In this document: one piece after another, positions 16,482 to 27,706 of the stretch
Position numbering within the stretch: the stretch's first letter is position 1
Layout: each line of letters opens with the position of its first letter
Source: Streptomyces sp. BK340
GTDB taxonomy: Bacteria > Actinomycetota > Actinomycetes > Streptomycetales > Streptomycetaceae
NCBI RefSeq assembly: GCF_007827595.1
Contig: NZ_VISR01000048.1
Span: forward strand, 1 to 47,402
Length of the DNA stretch: 47,402 nt
Direction: 5' to 3'
Program-made: the position numbers and the translations under genes
Notes under the pieces: generated by a model
Seen by the model: the letters and a program-made list of their open reading frames with translations, nothing else
Told to the model about the DNA's origin: nothing
Databases searched by the model: none

Positions 16482-16566
16482 GGCTCCCATAAACCGCCCC
16501 ATCGAGGGACCCGGATCAGACAAGGCGTCAACTACAAGCCCTGCGGGGGACGTTCACCGGTGAATT

Positions 16567-17334
16567 TCACAGGAACTTCGCCTTGCCCGGCCCCTCCTCG
16601 ACGAAGCTGCGCATGCCCCGCTCGCGGTCCTCGGTGGCGAACAGACCCGCGAACCAGTTCCGCTCGACGGCGAGTCCGGTGTCGATGTCGGTCTCCAGAC
16701 CGGTGTCGATCGACTCCTTCGCCGCGCGCAGCGCGATGGCCGGCCCCTGGGCCAGCTTGGCGGCCCAGGCGTGCGCCTGCTCGTAGACCTCGGCGGCCGG
16801 GACGACCCGGTCCACCAGGCCGATCGCGAGAGCCTCGTCGGCCTTCACCATCCGGCCCGTGAAGATCAGGTCCTTGGCCTTGGAGGGGCCGACGAGGCGG
16901 GGCAGCCGCTGGGTGCCGCCCGCGCCCGGGATCAGACCGAGCAGGATCTCCGGCTGGCCGAGCTTGGCGTTGTCGGCGGCGATGCGGTAGTCCGCGCACA
17001 GGGCCAGCTCGCAACCGCCGCCGAGCGCGTACCCGGTGACGGCCGCGACGACGGGCTTGGGGATGCGGGCCACGGCGGTGAAGGAGTCCTGCAGGGCGCG
17101 GGCGCGCAGGACCATCGCGGTGTGGTCCATCGCCTGCATCTCCTTGATGTCCGCGCCCGCCGCGAACACCCGCTCGCCGCCGTAGATCACCACGGCGCGC
17201 ACGTCCTCGCGGCGCGTGGCCTCCTCGGCGAGTTCCTTCAGCCGGTCCTGCGTGGCGACGTCCAGCGCGTTCATCGGCGGCCGGTCCAGCCGCAGCGTTC
17301 CGACACCTTCGGCGACTTCGAGATTCACGGTCAT
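16567..17334 (-). CDS. Enoyl-CoA hydratase/isomerase (crotonase family)
   Basis: The product is a 255-residue crotonase. The oxyanion-hole segment FAAGADIKEM and the GGGCELALCAD segment are present. E109 and E129 (in PEILLGL) occupy the two catalytic Glu positions of hydratases, so hydration of trans-2-enoyl-CoA in fatty-acid beta-oxidation is likely. The length is normal for the family. ATG 17334 begins the conserved first strand; no strong binding site is seen. It is a single gene, downstream of the L,D-transpeptidase terminator and facing the same way. Confidence 0.92.
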   Translation of the reverse strand: MTVNLEVAEGVGTLRLDRPPMNALDVATQDRLKELAEEATRREDVRAVVIYGGERVFAAGADIKEMQAMDHTAMVLRARALQDSFTAVARIPKPVVAAVTGYALGGGCELALCADYRIAADNAKLGQPEILLGLIPGAGGTQRLPRLVGPSKAKDLIFTGRMVKADEALAIGLVDRVVPAAEVYEQAHAWAAKLAQGPAIALRAAKESIDTGLETDIDTGLAVERNWFAGLFATEDRERGMRSFVEEGPGKAKFL

Positions 17335-17364
17335 GCGCAGCAGGTTAACGGGGACTAACGAGTG

Positions 17365-17399
17365 CGGGCCCGGTGCCGTAGGTCACAGCGCCGGGCCCG
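17365..17399 (-). terminator. Terminator after the first L,D-transpeptidase gene
   Basis: Arms 17365-17376 and 17388-17399 pair over 12 bases with one G-T pair and an 11-base loop, starting 16 bases past the stop at 17415. Confidence 0.75.
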
Positions 17400-17414
17400 T
17401 GGCTCAGAGGGGGC

Positions 17415-18662
17415 TCACTTCTTCCAGTCGGCCCAGGACATGTTCCAGCCGTTGAGGCCGTTGGCCGGGTCCACCGTGCGGTCGTGGGAGTTCTTCACGA
17501 TCACCACGTCGCCGCTCATCGAGTGGTTGAAGAACCAGGCCGCCGGCACGTTCTTGTCGTAGCCGCCGCGCACGTCACGCAGGCCCACGCAGCCGTGGCT
17601 CGCGTTGTAGTTGCCGAAGGCGTCGCCGCCCCAGTAGTTGCCGTGGATGAAGGTGCCGGAGTCGGTCAGGCGGATGGCGTGCGGGACGTCCTTGATGTCG
17701 TACTCGCCGCCGTAGCCCACGGTCTCGCCGTTCATACGCGTCACCGTGAGCTTCTCACGCATGACCATCTGGCCGTTCCACGTGTCGTAGCCGGGCTTGC
17801 CGGTGGTGACCGGGATGGTCTTGATGACCTTGCCGTCCTGGGTGACCTTCATCGTGTGCTTCTTGGCGTCCACGATGGAGACCTGGTTGCGGCCGATGGT
17901 GAACTTCACCGTCTTGTGCTGCTCGCCGTAGACGCCGTCGCGGCCCTCGACGCCGTCGAGGTTGAGGTCGACGGTGACCTTCGTGCCGGCCTTCCAGTAC
18001 TTCTCGGGGCGGAAGTCCAGGCGGTCGTTGCCGAACCAGTGGCCCTCGACGTCGACGGCCGGCTCGGTCTTGATCCTGATGGCCTTCTCGACGTCGTCGG
18101 GGTTGGTGATGCCCCGGGTGAAGTGGACCGAGAACGGCATGCCCACGCCGACGGTGGAGCCGTCCTCGGGGGTGAAGGAGCCGACGAAGGTGCTCTGCGG
18201 AGTGAGCGTCGTGAAGCTGGAGTCCTCGGCGGCCTCGCGGCCCGCGGAGTCCTTGGCGACCGCGTGCACCGTGTACTTGGTGCCGGCGGCCAGATGGGTC
18301 GACGGCGTCCACGAGGCGCCGCCGCCGGCTATGACGCCGTCGACCTTCGTGCCCTTGGCGTCCTTGACGGTGACCTCGGTCAGCTTGCCCTCGCTGACGT
18401 TCACCTTCAGGGCGCCGCTGGTGTCGACGCCCGTGGCACCGGACTTGGGCGAGATGCTGACGGCGGCCGTCGACTGCTTGCCCTGCTGCGTGCTGGAGTC
18501 CTTGCCCTTCCCGTCACCGGAACCGGACCGGGCCCCGGACCCCGAGTCACCGCCGCCGCACGCGGTGAGGGTCACGAGCAGGGCGCCGGCTATGAGCGCC
18601 AGCCCCTTACGGCCTCTCTCCCGGCTCCCCACCGACGCCCCCGAAACAGGCCGCACGTTCAC
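17415..18662 (-). CDS. L,D-transpeptidase lipoprotein (YkuD), copy 1
   Basis: The product is a 415-residue lipoprotein with LTAC at its signal (Cys35) and a Gly/Ser/Lys-rich linker. Two Ig-like domains follow (about 65-260), then a YkuD catalytic domain with IHGNYW and SHGC-V-G-L-R-D, catalytic Cys358. Such enzymes make 3-3 cross-links between diaminopimelate residues of peptidoglycan outside the membrane. A C-terminal extension rich in Trp (GWNMSWADW) is shared with copy 2. GTG 18662 has GAGGGGAG before it. It is followed by a terminator. Copy 2 lies 157 bases upstream in the same direction. Confidence 0.93.
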   Translation of the reverse strand: MNVRPVSGASVGSRERGRKGLALIAGALLVTLTACGGGDSGSGARSGSGDGKGKDSSTQQGKQSTAAVSISPKSGATGVDTSGALKVNVSEGKLTEVTVKDAKGTKVDGVIAGGGASWTPSTHLAAGTKYTVHAVAKDSAGREAAEDSSFTTLTPQSTFVGSFTPEDGSTVGVGMPFSVHFTRGITNPDDVEKAIRIKTEPAVDVEGHWFGNDRLDFRPEKYWKAGTKVTVDLNLDGVEGRDGVYGEQHKTVKFTIGRNQVSIVDAKKHTMKVTQDGKVIKTIPVTTGKPGYDTWNGQMVMREKLTVTRMNGETVGYGGEYDIKDVPHAIRLTDSGTFIHGNYWGGDAFGNYNASHGCVGLRDVRGGYDKNVPAAWFFNHSMSGDVVIVKNSHDRTVDPANGLNGWNMSWADWKK

Positions 18663-18819
18663 TTGTTCTCCCCTCGCCGGGCCAGGTCAGGCCCGCTCCC
18701 CACCACACTTGGTGTGCGCATGTTAACCGCAGGGTTTTGAGCGAGGTGTCAGGTGAATGTCACCGTTCAGTCGCAAATTCAACCGGCCGCCCTCGCCCGC
18801 AACCCCGTCCCTCATCTGG

Positions 18820-20043
18820 TTACTTGACCGCGCTGCCCGCTTTCCACTCCTTCCAGCCCATGTTCCACCCTCCGAGACCGTTGTCGGGAGCGACTGTTTT
18901 GTCCTTGCTGTTGACGACCTCGATGACGTCACCGACCAGGCTGCGGTCGAAGAACCAGCCCGCCGGAGTGTCCGAACTGCCGCCTTTGACGTCCCTCAGC
19001 CCGACGCAGCCATGGCTGACGTTGACCCGGCCGGGGGCGTCCGGGGACCAGTAGTTGCCGTGCAGGAAGGTGCCGGAGTCGGTGAGCTTCATCGCGTGCG
19101 GGACGTCGGGGATGTCGTACTCGCCGCCGAAGCCGACCGTCCGGCTGTTCATGCGGGTGACCTCGAGCATCTCCATCACCACCATCTTCCCGTTGTAGGT
19201 GGTGGTCTCGGGTGCGCCCGCGGTGATGGGCACGTCGGCGAGCAGCTGACCGTCGCGCCGGACCTCCATCATGTGCTCGGCCGCGTCCACCAGGGAGACC
19301 TGGCTGCGGCCGACGGTGAAGGTGAACGTCTTGTCCTGCAGGCCGAAGGCGCCGGGCGCCCCTTCGACGTCCCTGAGGCCGAGGTCGACGGTGACCTCGG
19401 TGCCGGGCTTCCAGTAGCGCTCGGGCCGGAAGTCCAGGCGGTTGTTCCCGAACCAGTGCGGGCGGATCTCCACGGGCGGGTTCGCGGTGACCCGTACGGC
19501 CCGTTCGACGGCGGCGCGCTGGGTGATCTCCCGGCTGAAGGAGAGGGAGACGATCATTCCGGTGCCGACGGTGGAGCGGTTCTCGGGGGTGACGTAGCCG
19601 ATGAACCGCTCCGCGGGGACGAGGGTGGTGAAGGTGGAGTGCCGGGCCGAGCGCCGGCCCTCGGCGTCCAGCGCGACCGCGTCCACGGTGTACTTGGCGG
19701 CGAGCGCCAGCCGTTTGTCGTCCGGTGCCCAGCTGAGCCCGTCGGCGCTGATGTGCCCGGGGACCGGGGAGTCCTGCGCGTCCTGGGACTTGACGACCTT
19801 CACCTTCTCCAGGCGCCCGTCGGGCACCCGCACCCGTAGCCGCTCCCCGGGTTTGACGGCCGTTCCGCCGTCGTCGGGGGTGACCCGGATGACGTCCCCG
19901 GAAGCCGGATGCTTGCCAAGGACCCGGTCGAAGTCCAGTCCGCCGGGGCTGCCCGAGGAGCAGCCGGCCAGCAGACCCGCCCATGTCAGTACGGCGGCCA
20001 GCGCGGCCCCCGCGCGCCGTGCGCGCCCTTTTACGTGCCTCAC
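18820..20043 (-). CDS. L,D-transpeptidase lipoprotein (YkuD), copy 2
   Basis: The product is a 407-residue paralogue of copy 1 with the same order: lipobox LAGC (Cys28), Ig-like domains, and a YkuD domain with LHGNYW and SHGC (Cys346). The C-terminal GWNMGWKEW is also shared. GTG 20043 starts the basic n-region of the signal peptide; the open frame continues far upstream through glgX in antisense, so the longer version is an artefact. The ribosome binding site is weak. The pair probably arose by tandem duplication and may differ in timing or stem-peptide preference. The reaction is as for copy 1. Confidence 0.92.
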   Translation of the reverse strand: MRHVKGRARRAGAALAAVLTWAGLLAGCSSGSPGGLDFDRVLGKHPASGDVIRVTPDDGGTAVKPGERLRVRVPDGRLEKVKVVKSQDAQDSPVPGHISADGLSWAPDDKRLALAAKYTVDAVALDAEGRRSARHSTFTTLVPAERFIGYVTPENRSTVGTGMIVSLSFSREITQRAAVERAVRVTANPPVEIRPHWFGNNRLDFRPERYWKPGTEVTVDLGLRDVEGAPGAFGLQDKTFTFTVGRSQVSLVDAAEHMMEVRRDGQLLADVPITAGAPETTTYNGKMVVMEMLEVTRMNSRTVGFGGEYDIPDVPHAMKLTDSGTFLHGNYWSPDAPGRVNVSHGCVGLRDVKGGSSDTPAGWFFDRSLVGDVIEVVNSKDKTVAPDNGLGGWNMGWKEWKAGSAVK

Positions 20044-20289
20044 GTGGGACTCAACGACCGGGCACGCTCCGGGGAAACGTGAGTGCGACGCCAGGGCTGG
20101 GCAGAACAGTGGGGAGGACGACGGGGAGCCTCCCCCCGGAGGGGGTACCCCAGCCCGCGTCGGAGCCGTCGGGGCGCAGCCGTACCGGGCGGCCGAGCGT
20201 GTCCTGGGCCGGAAGGGTCCGGGCACGCCCGGCCCTTCGGCGCGGCCGGCTGCGCCCCGGGGGCGAGCCACTGAAAGAGGGGCCGACTG

Positions 20290-22536
<2,247 letters not shown>

Positions 22537-22648
22537 CGCTGTGTGAGTCCTGTGCGTGACGCGGATCACGCCGGCCGGGTGCAGCGCGGGAGGGGGTCCA
22601 GGGCCTTTCCCCCTGTGGAGACAGTCGGCGAGAACGGGGACCACGGGA

Positions 22649-23155
22649 ATGGAGCAGGCTCGGGCAGGTGAGTACGACGCGTTCGTGACGGCCCGCTGGT
22701 CGGTGTTGCTCCATCTCGCACGTCTGCTCACCGGAGGGGACCGGCATCGCGCCGAGGACCTGTTGCAGGAGTCCTTGGTCAAGTTGTGGTTCGTCTGGCC
22801 GAAGGTCGCCGACGAGGCGCCGGAGGCGTATGTGCGCAAGGTGCTGGCCCGGGCCGCGGCCCGCTCGGCCCGCCGGCGCTGGTGGGGCGAGCGGCCCGTC
22901 GAGGAGCTGCCCGAGGCCGCGGCGGCCGGCGACATGTCCGCGACCGTCGCCGAGCGCTCCCGGCTGGAGGAGGCGCTCGCCCAGCTGACGCCGCAGCAGC
23001 GGGCCGCCGTCGTCCTGCGCTACTACCAGGACCTGCCCGACCGGCAGGTCGCTCAGACCCTGGGCTGCCCGGTGGGCACGGCCCGGTCCCACGCCGCGCG
23101 CGGGGTGGCCCGGCTGCGCCGGCTCCTGGCCGACGTCATCGAGCCGGTGGGGTGA
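22649..23155 (+). CDS. SigE-family RNA polymerase sigma factor
   Basis: The product is a 168-residue ECF sigma factor. Region 2 (about 1-75, with DLLQESLVKLW) and region 4 (about 105-160, with QLTPQQRAAVVLRYYQDL and an HTH GCPVGTARSHAARG) are clear, joined by a short linker. This is the actinobacterial SigE-like group. ATG 22649 has GGGGA upstream; an earlier frame start lacks support. The next gene, 11 bases on, encodes a single-pass membrane protein that may be its anti-sigma factor, so the pair may answer an envelope signal. No target promoter could be read. Confidence 0.9.
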   Translation: MEQARAGEYDAFVTARWSVLLHLARLLTGGDRHRAEDLLQESLVKLWFVWPKVADEAPEAYVRKVLARAAARSARRRWWGERPVEELPEAAAAGDMSATVAERSRLEEALAQLTPQQRAAVVLRYYQDLPDRQVAQTLGCPVGTARSHAARGVARLRRLLADVIEPVG

Positions 23156-23166
23156 GGAAAGAAGCC

Positions 23167-23691
23167 ATGGATCACTTCGAACGGCAGCTGACGCAGCTGA
23201 TGCACAGCACCCAGGAACACAGCCCCTTCGAGGCCAGGAACCAGGACCGGCTGTACTCCGGCGTGCGCACCCGGCGCCGGGTACGGGCGGCACGCCGGGC
23301 CGCCGGGTCCGTGCTGGCGGTCGCGGGGCTCGGCCTCGGCCTGTTCCTGTGGCCGCACGCTCCGGCCACGGACCGGCCCAGCGCGCCCCACCCGCGGCCC
23401 GCCGTCAGCCCGTCGCCCACTCCGAGCACATCCCCCTCGCCGGACGACTCGCCGAGCCCGCCGCCCAGTTCGACGGCGACCACCGGGGGACCGAACCCCG
23501 GCGGAACCATGGAGACCTCCGTACCGCCCGCGACGTCGACGACCACCGCCCCGGCCTCCGGGCCGCCCACCGGCACGGCCACGGCGACCCCCCCGGAACG
23601 GGACTCGAACACCTCACCCCCGCCCACGGACACCGCGAGCCCGGACGACTCGTCGTACGCACCCTCCCAGGTGGCCGGCCCGACCGGCTGA
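23167..23691 (+). CDS. Single-pass membrane protein, possible anti-sigma partner
   Basis: The product has 174 residues: a 40-residue N-terminal charged cytosolic part, an Arg-rich cluster, one membrane helix (about 45-63) and a long Pro/Ser/Thr-rich extracytoplasmic tail. It lies 11 bases after the SigE-family sigma gene with GAGGAAAG before its ATG. The topology and position fit an anti-sigma factor, but no zinc HxxxCxxC motif or known anti-sigma domain is visible, so the role is inferred. The tail may cross the peptidoglycan. Confidence 0.75.
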   Translation: MDHFERQLTQLMHSTQEHSPFEARNQDRLYSGVRTRRRVRAARRAAGSVLAVAGLGLGLFLWPHAPATDRPSAPHPRPAVSPSPTPSTSPSPDDSPSPPPSSTATTGGPNPGGTMETSVPPATSTTTAPASGPPTGTATATPPERDSNTSPPPTDTASPDDSSYAPSQVAGPTG

Positions 23692-23768
23692 CGCGCCGCT
23701 CTCCTCCGTCACTTCACCGCCGCGCGCTCCCTCAGCGCGCCCCGCACTCAGGAACACAAGGTACCTAC

Positions 23769-24581
23769 GTGATAAATCTCCGCCCGCGTCGGGCCACACC
23801 GTCGAGGACTCCGCTGCCCCGGCGCGCCCCTCTGCCGACCGATCCCGAGGAGCCCGTCCTGGACCTGGCCGTGCCGGTGTTCAACGAGGAGAAGGACCTG
23901 GAGCCGAACGTCCGGCGGCTGCACGCGCACCTGCGGGACACGTTCCCCTACCCGTTCCGGATCACCGTCGCCGACAACGCCAGCACCGACCGCACCCCGC
24001 ACATCGCGGCCCGGCTCGTGGCGGAGCTGGCCGAGGTGGAGTGCATACGGCTGCCCGAGAAGGGGCGCGGGCGGGCGCTGCGCGCGGCCTGGTCGGGCTC
24101 GCGGGCGCCCGTGCTGGCGTACACCGACGTGGACCTGTCCACCGGGCTCGCGGCGCTGCTGCCGCTGGTCGCACCGCTCATCTCGGGCCACTCCGAGCTG
24201 GCCATCGGCACCCGCCTCGCACCCGGTGCCCGGGTGGTGCGCGGTCCCAAACGGGAGGTCATCTCCCGCTGCTACAACGTCCTGCTGCGCTGCACGCTCT
24301 CCGTCGGCTTCTCCGACGCGCAGTGCGGGTTCAAGGCGGTGCGGCGCGATGTCGCCGAGCGGCTGCTGCCGCTGGTGCGGGACGGCGAGTGGTTCTTCGA
24401 CACCGAACTGCTGGTGCTCGCCGAGCGGGCGGGCCTCAGGATCCACGAGGTGCCGGTGGACTGGGTGGACGATCCCGACAGCCGGGTCGACATCCTCGCC
24501 ACCGCGCTGGCCGACCTGCGCGGGATCGCCCGGATGCGCCGCGCGCCGGGCCGCCGCCGTACTGGATCGAGCGCCGCATGA
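23769..24581 (+). CDS. GT2 glycosyltransferase, polyprenol-phosphate type
   Basis: The product is a 270-residue GT-A fold transferase resembling dolichol/polyprenyl-phosphate mannosyl or glucosyl transferases: VPVFNEEKDLE, DNASTDRT and the D-x-D-like YTDVDLS are present, and QCGFKAVRR is typical. It would move a sugar from a nucleotide donor to a lipid carrier on the inner leaflet. No membrane helix is predicted. GTG 23769 is chosen with a modest AAGG upstream; the long upstream frame overlaps the preceding membrane gene. Its last codon overlaps the next start (ATGA), so it is coupled to a GT-C gene. Confidence 0.88.
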   Translation: MINLRPRRATPSRTPLPRRAPLPTDPEEPVLDLAVPVFNEEKDLEPNVRRLHAHLRDTFPYPFRITVADNASTDRTPHIAARLVAELAEVECIRLPEKGRGRALRAAWSGSRAPVLAYTDVDLSTGLAALLPLVAPLISGHSELAIGTRLAPGARVVRGPKREVISRCYNVLLRCTLSVGFSDAQCGFKAVRRDVAERLLPLVRDGEWFFDTELLVLAERAGLRIHEVPVDWVDDPDSRVDILATALADLRGIARMRRAPGRRRTGSSAA

Positions 24582-25822
24582 CCATGACCCTGGACCACAT
24601 ACCCGCGCCGGCCGCGGCCCGCCCGCCCGGCCTCCGCGAGCGCCTGCGGGCCGCCGTCCGCCACCACGGGCCGGTCCTCGCCTTCTACGGTGCCCTGAAG
24701 CTGGCCGGCTTCTGTTCCTTCATGTACCTGCTGGACTCGGCCGGTGACTTCCGCACCAAGCACCCGCGCTTCGGCGGCGGAGCGCACACCTGGGACGTCC
24801 TGGCCACCTGGGACGGCTGGTGGTACCAGCAGATCGCGCTGCACGGCTACGACCCGAAGCTCGTCCACATCCCCGGCGCCACCGGTCTGATCACCCTGGA
24901 GGGCAACTCGGCGGCGTTCTTCCCGCTGTACCCGGCGCTGATGCGGCTGACCTCGACGGTCACCGGCCTGGGCCCGTTCGGCTCCGGCCTCCTGGTCTCG
25001 GTCCTCGCCTCGTTCGTCGCGGCCCTCGGGATCTACGCGGTCGCCGACTGGTTCGGCGGCCGGCGGGCCGGACTGGCGGCCGCCGGGCTGTGGGCGGTCT
25101 GGCCCGGCTCCGGCGTGGAGTGGGCGGTCTACTCCGACTCCCTCTACGTCGCCCTCGCCGCCTGGGCCTGCTACGCCGTCATGACCCGCCGCTGGCTCAC
25201 CGCCGGCGTCCTCACCTTCGCGGCAGGTCTCAACCGGCCCACGGCCGCCGCGCTGATCGCCGCGCTCGCCGTCGCCGCGCTGTGCGCAGTGCGCGACCGC
25301 CGCGACGGCGTTCTGCGCCCGCTGCTGGCCATGGCCGTGGCCCCGCTCGGCCTGCTCGGCTACCTCGGCTGGGTGGGCCACCGGATGGGCGACTACGGCG
25401 GCTACTTCAAGCTCCAGTCGGGCGCGTGGGCGCACAGCTTCGACTACGGCAAGCAGACCTTCGACGTCCTGACGTCCGTCCCCGTGGGCCACTTCACGTA
25501 CCTGTCCGCCTGGCCCTTCGCCGACGTGATCGGGGTCGGGGTCGTCCTGCTGGCGTTCGCCCTGCTCCCCCTGCTGCTGCGGCTGCGCCCGCCGGCGGTG
25601 CTGGTCGTCCACACCGTGCTCACCCTCGCACTGGTCCTGGGCAGCCAGCAGATCTTCGCCAACGTCTCCCGCTATCTGCTCCCCTGCTTCCCCCTGTTCG
25701 TCCCCCTCGCCGTCGCCATGCGCCGCCTCGGCGTGCGCACTCAGTGCACCCTGTTCGGCATCGCCGCCCTGGCCTCCGGCTCGTACGCGGGGTACGCGCT
25801 GTTCGAACTCGGGGTGCCGTAG
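24578..25822 (+). CDS. Integral membrane GT-C mannosyltransferase-like (PIG-V type)
   Basis: The product is a 414-residue polytopic membrane protein with about nine or ten hydrophobic segments. The early loop has TWDGWWYQQIALHGYD, a GT-C/PIG-V-like signature with acidic residue and aromatic cluster. Such enzymes take a lipid-linked sugar and add it to an extracytoplasmic acceptor. Translation is coupled (ATGA) to the GT2 enzyme that would make the lipid-linked donor, so the two likely form a short glycosylation pathway. The acceptor (protein, lipid or wall glycan) is unknown. It is convergent with the ABC exporter genes, 15 bases away. Confidence 0.85.
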   Translation: MTMTLDHIPAPAAARPPGLRERLRAAVRHHGPVLAFYGALKLAGFCSFMYLLDSAGDFRTKHPRFGGGAHTWDVLATWDGWWYQQIALHGYDPKLVHIPGATGLITLEGNSAAFFPLYPALMRLTSTVTGLGPFGSGLLVSVLASFVAALGIYAVADWFGGRRAGLAAAGLWAVWPGSGVEWAVYSDSLYVALAAWACYAVMTRRWLTAGVLTFAAGLNRPTAAALIAALAVAALCAVRDRRDGVLRPLLAMAVAPLGLLGYLGWVGHRMGDYGGYFKLQSGAWAHSFDYGKQTFDVLTSVPVGHFTYLSAWPFADVIGVGVVLLAFALLPLLLRLRPPAVLVVHTVLTLALVLGSQQIFANVSRYLLPCFPLFVPLAVAMRRLGVRTQCTLFGIAALASGSYAGYALFELGVP

Positions 25823-25837
25823 GGTCCGGACCGGCGG

Positions 25838-27706
25838 CTACGCCAGGCTGTCCCGCCAGGCCCGGTGCAGGTCCGCGAACCTGCCCGTGCCCGCGATGAG
25901 TTCGTCCGGCCGCCCGTCCTCGACGATGCGGCCGTGTTCCATGACCAGGACGCGGTCGGCGATCTCCACGGTGGAGAGGCGGTGGGCGATCACCACGGCG
26001 GTACGGCCCCGCAGGACCGTCGACATCGCCCGCTGGACGGCCCGTTCGCCCGGGACGTCCAGGGAGCTGGTGGCCTCGTCCAGGATCAGGACCGCCGGGT
26101 CGGCGAGCAACGCGCGCGCGAAGGAGACCAGCTGGCGCTGGCCGGCCGAGATGCGGCCGCCGCGCTTGCGTACGTCGGTGTCGTACCCGTCGGGCAGTGC
26201 GCTGATGAACTCGTGCGCGCCGATCGCCTTCGCGGCCCGCTCGATCTCCTCGCGGGTGGCGTCGGGCCGGCCGATGGCTATGTTGTCCGCGACCGTGCCG
26301 GAGAACAGGAAGGCCTCCTGGGTCACCATGACCACCCCGCGCCGCAGCTCGGGCACGGCCAGCTCGCGCAGGTCGACGCCGTCCAGCAGCACCCGGCCGT
26401 CGGAGGGGTCGTAGAAACGCGCGAGCAGCTTGGCCAGGGTCGACTTGCCCGCCCCGGTGGAGCCGACCACGGCGACGGTCTGCCCGGCCGGGAGGGTCAG
26501 ATCGAAGCGGGGCAGCACCACGCCGCCGGTGCGGTAGGCGAAGCGGACCCCGTCGAAGACGACCTCGCGACCCGGGAACTCGCTCTTCGGAGACGGGAGT
26601 TCACGGGGCGCCGAGGGCTCCGGCACGGTGGGCGTCTGCGCGAGCAGCCCGGCGATCTTCTCCAGGGAGGCCGCCGCCGACTGGTAGGAGTTCAGGAACA
26701 TGCCGAGCCGGTCGATCGGGTCGTACAGCCGCCGCAGATACAGCACCGCCGCCGCCAGCACACCCAGCGCCAGCGAGCCGGACGCCACCCGGTAGGCACC
26801 CCACAGGACGATCGCGGCGACCGCCGTGTTGGCCACCAGGCGGGATCCGACCACGTACCGGGCCATCTCCAGCAGGGCGTCCCCGTTCGTCCGCTCGTGC
26901 CGCCTGTTGAGGACGGCGAACTCGGCGTCGTTCGCGGCCTCCCGGCGGAACGCGCGCACCGGGCGGATGCCGTTCATCGTCTCCACGAACTTCACGATCA
27001 CCGCCGCGATCGCCGTGGAGCGCGCGCGGTACACCCGCCCCGCGCGCCGCCGGTAGACCCGGACGAGCACGTACAGCGGCACGAAGGAGGCCACCGCGAC
27101 CGCGCCGAGGCCGAGGTCCAGCCACAGCAGCATCGCCGAGATGTAGACGAAGGACAGCACGACGGTCACCAGCTCCTGGAGCCCCTCGTTGAGGAGTTCG
27201 CGCAGCGACTCGACGTCCGTCGTGGAGCGGGAGATCAGCCGTCCCGAGGTGTACCGCTCGTGGAAGTCGACGCTCAGCGCCTGCGCGTGCCGGAAGATCC
27301 GCCCGCGCAGGTCCAGCAGCACGTCCTGGCTCACCCGGGTGGACGCCTCGATGAACGCGAACTGCAGCCCTCCGGAGAGCAGCGCGCACAGCAGATAGCC
27401 GACGGCGACCGCGATCAGCGGACCGTGGTCGTGGTCCCGGAACGCCGGTACGGCGGTGTCGAGGGCGTACGCCACCAGCAGTGGGCCCGCCTGCACCGCC
27501 GCCTGCTGCAGCAGCAGGAGGACGGTGGTGAAGGCGACCCGGGCCCTCATGGGCGCGAGCAGCGAGCGCAGGAGGGAGGCCGTTGCCCCGGGCGGAGTGG
27601 GCAGGACGTCCTGGTCGAAGGGATCGCCTGCGCCGCCGGTGCCCTCGGGGCGGGGGAGTTCGTCGTCGTTGTCCGTGGCGGGGGCGGCGGTCGTGGTGGT
27701 GGTCAT
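25838..27706 (-). CDS. ABC exporter half-transporter (second subunit)
   Basis: The product is a 622-residue ABC exporter half: six membrane helices (about 55-360) and an ATPase domain with Walker A GSTGAGKST, signature ISAGQ, Walker B AVLILDEATS with catalytic Glu, and H-loop IAHRLS. The N-terminal 45 residues are acidic and disordered. Its start overlaps the stop of the upstream subunit (ATGA), so the two are coupled and should form a heterodimer. This is the half with the standard Walker B but a degenerate signature, complementary to the partner. The substrate is unknown; lipid, peptide or drug is plausible. Confidence 0.92.
   Translation of the reverse strand: MTTTTTAAPATDNDDELPRPEGTGGAGDPFDQDVLPTPPGATASLLRSLLAPMRARVAFTTVLLLLQQAAVQAGPLLVAYALDTAVPAFRDHDHGPLIAVAVGYLLCALLSGGLQFAFIEASTRVSQDVLLDLRGRIFRHAQALSVDFHERYTSGRLISRSTTDVESLRELLNEGLQELVTVVLSFVYISAMLLWLDLGLGAVAVASFVPLYVLVRVYRRRAGRVYRARSTAIAAVIVKFVETMNGIRPVRAFRREAANDAEFAVLNRRHERTNGDALLEMARYVVGSRLVANTAVAAIVLWGAYRVASGSLALGVLAAAVLYLRRLYDPIDRLGMFLNSYQSAAASLEKIAGLLAQTPTVPEPSAPRELPSPKSEFPGREVVFDGVRFAYRTGGVVLPRFDLTLPAGQTVAVVGSTGAGKSTLAKLLARFYDPSDGRVLLDGVDLRELAVPELRRGVVMVTQEAFLFSGTVADNIAIGRPDATREEIERAAKAIGAHEFISALPDGYDTDVRKRGGRISAGQRQLVSFARALLADPAVLILDEATSSLDVPGERAVQRAMSTVLRGRTAVVIAHRLSTVEIADRVLVMEHGRIVEDGRPDELIAGTGRFADLHRAWRDSLA

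Noticed and set aside
16553..16564. 12-bp palindrome TTCACCGGTGAA after the enoyl-CoA hydratase gene
   Set aside because: It is too short, with no loop, to call a terminator, and there is no evidence for a binding protein.
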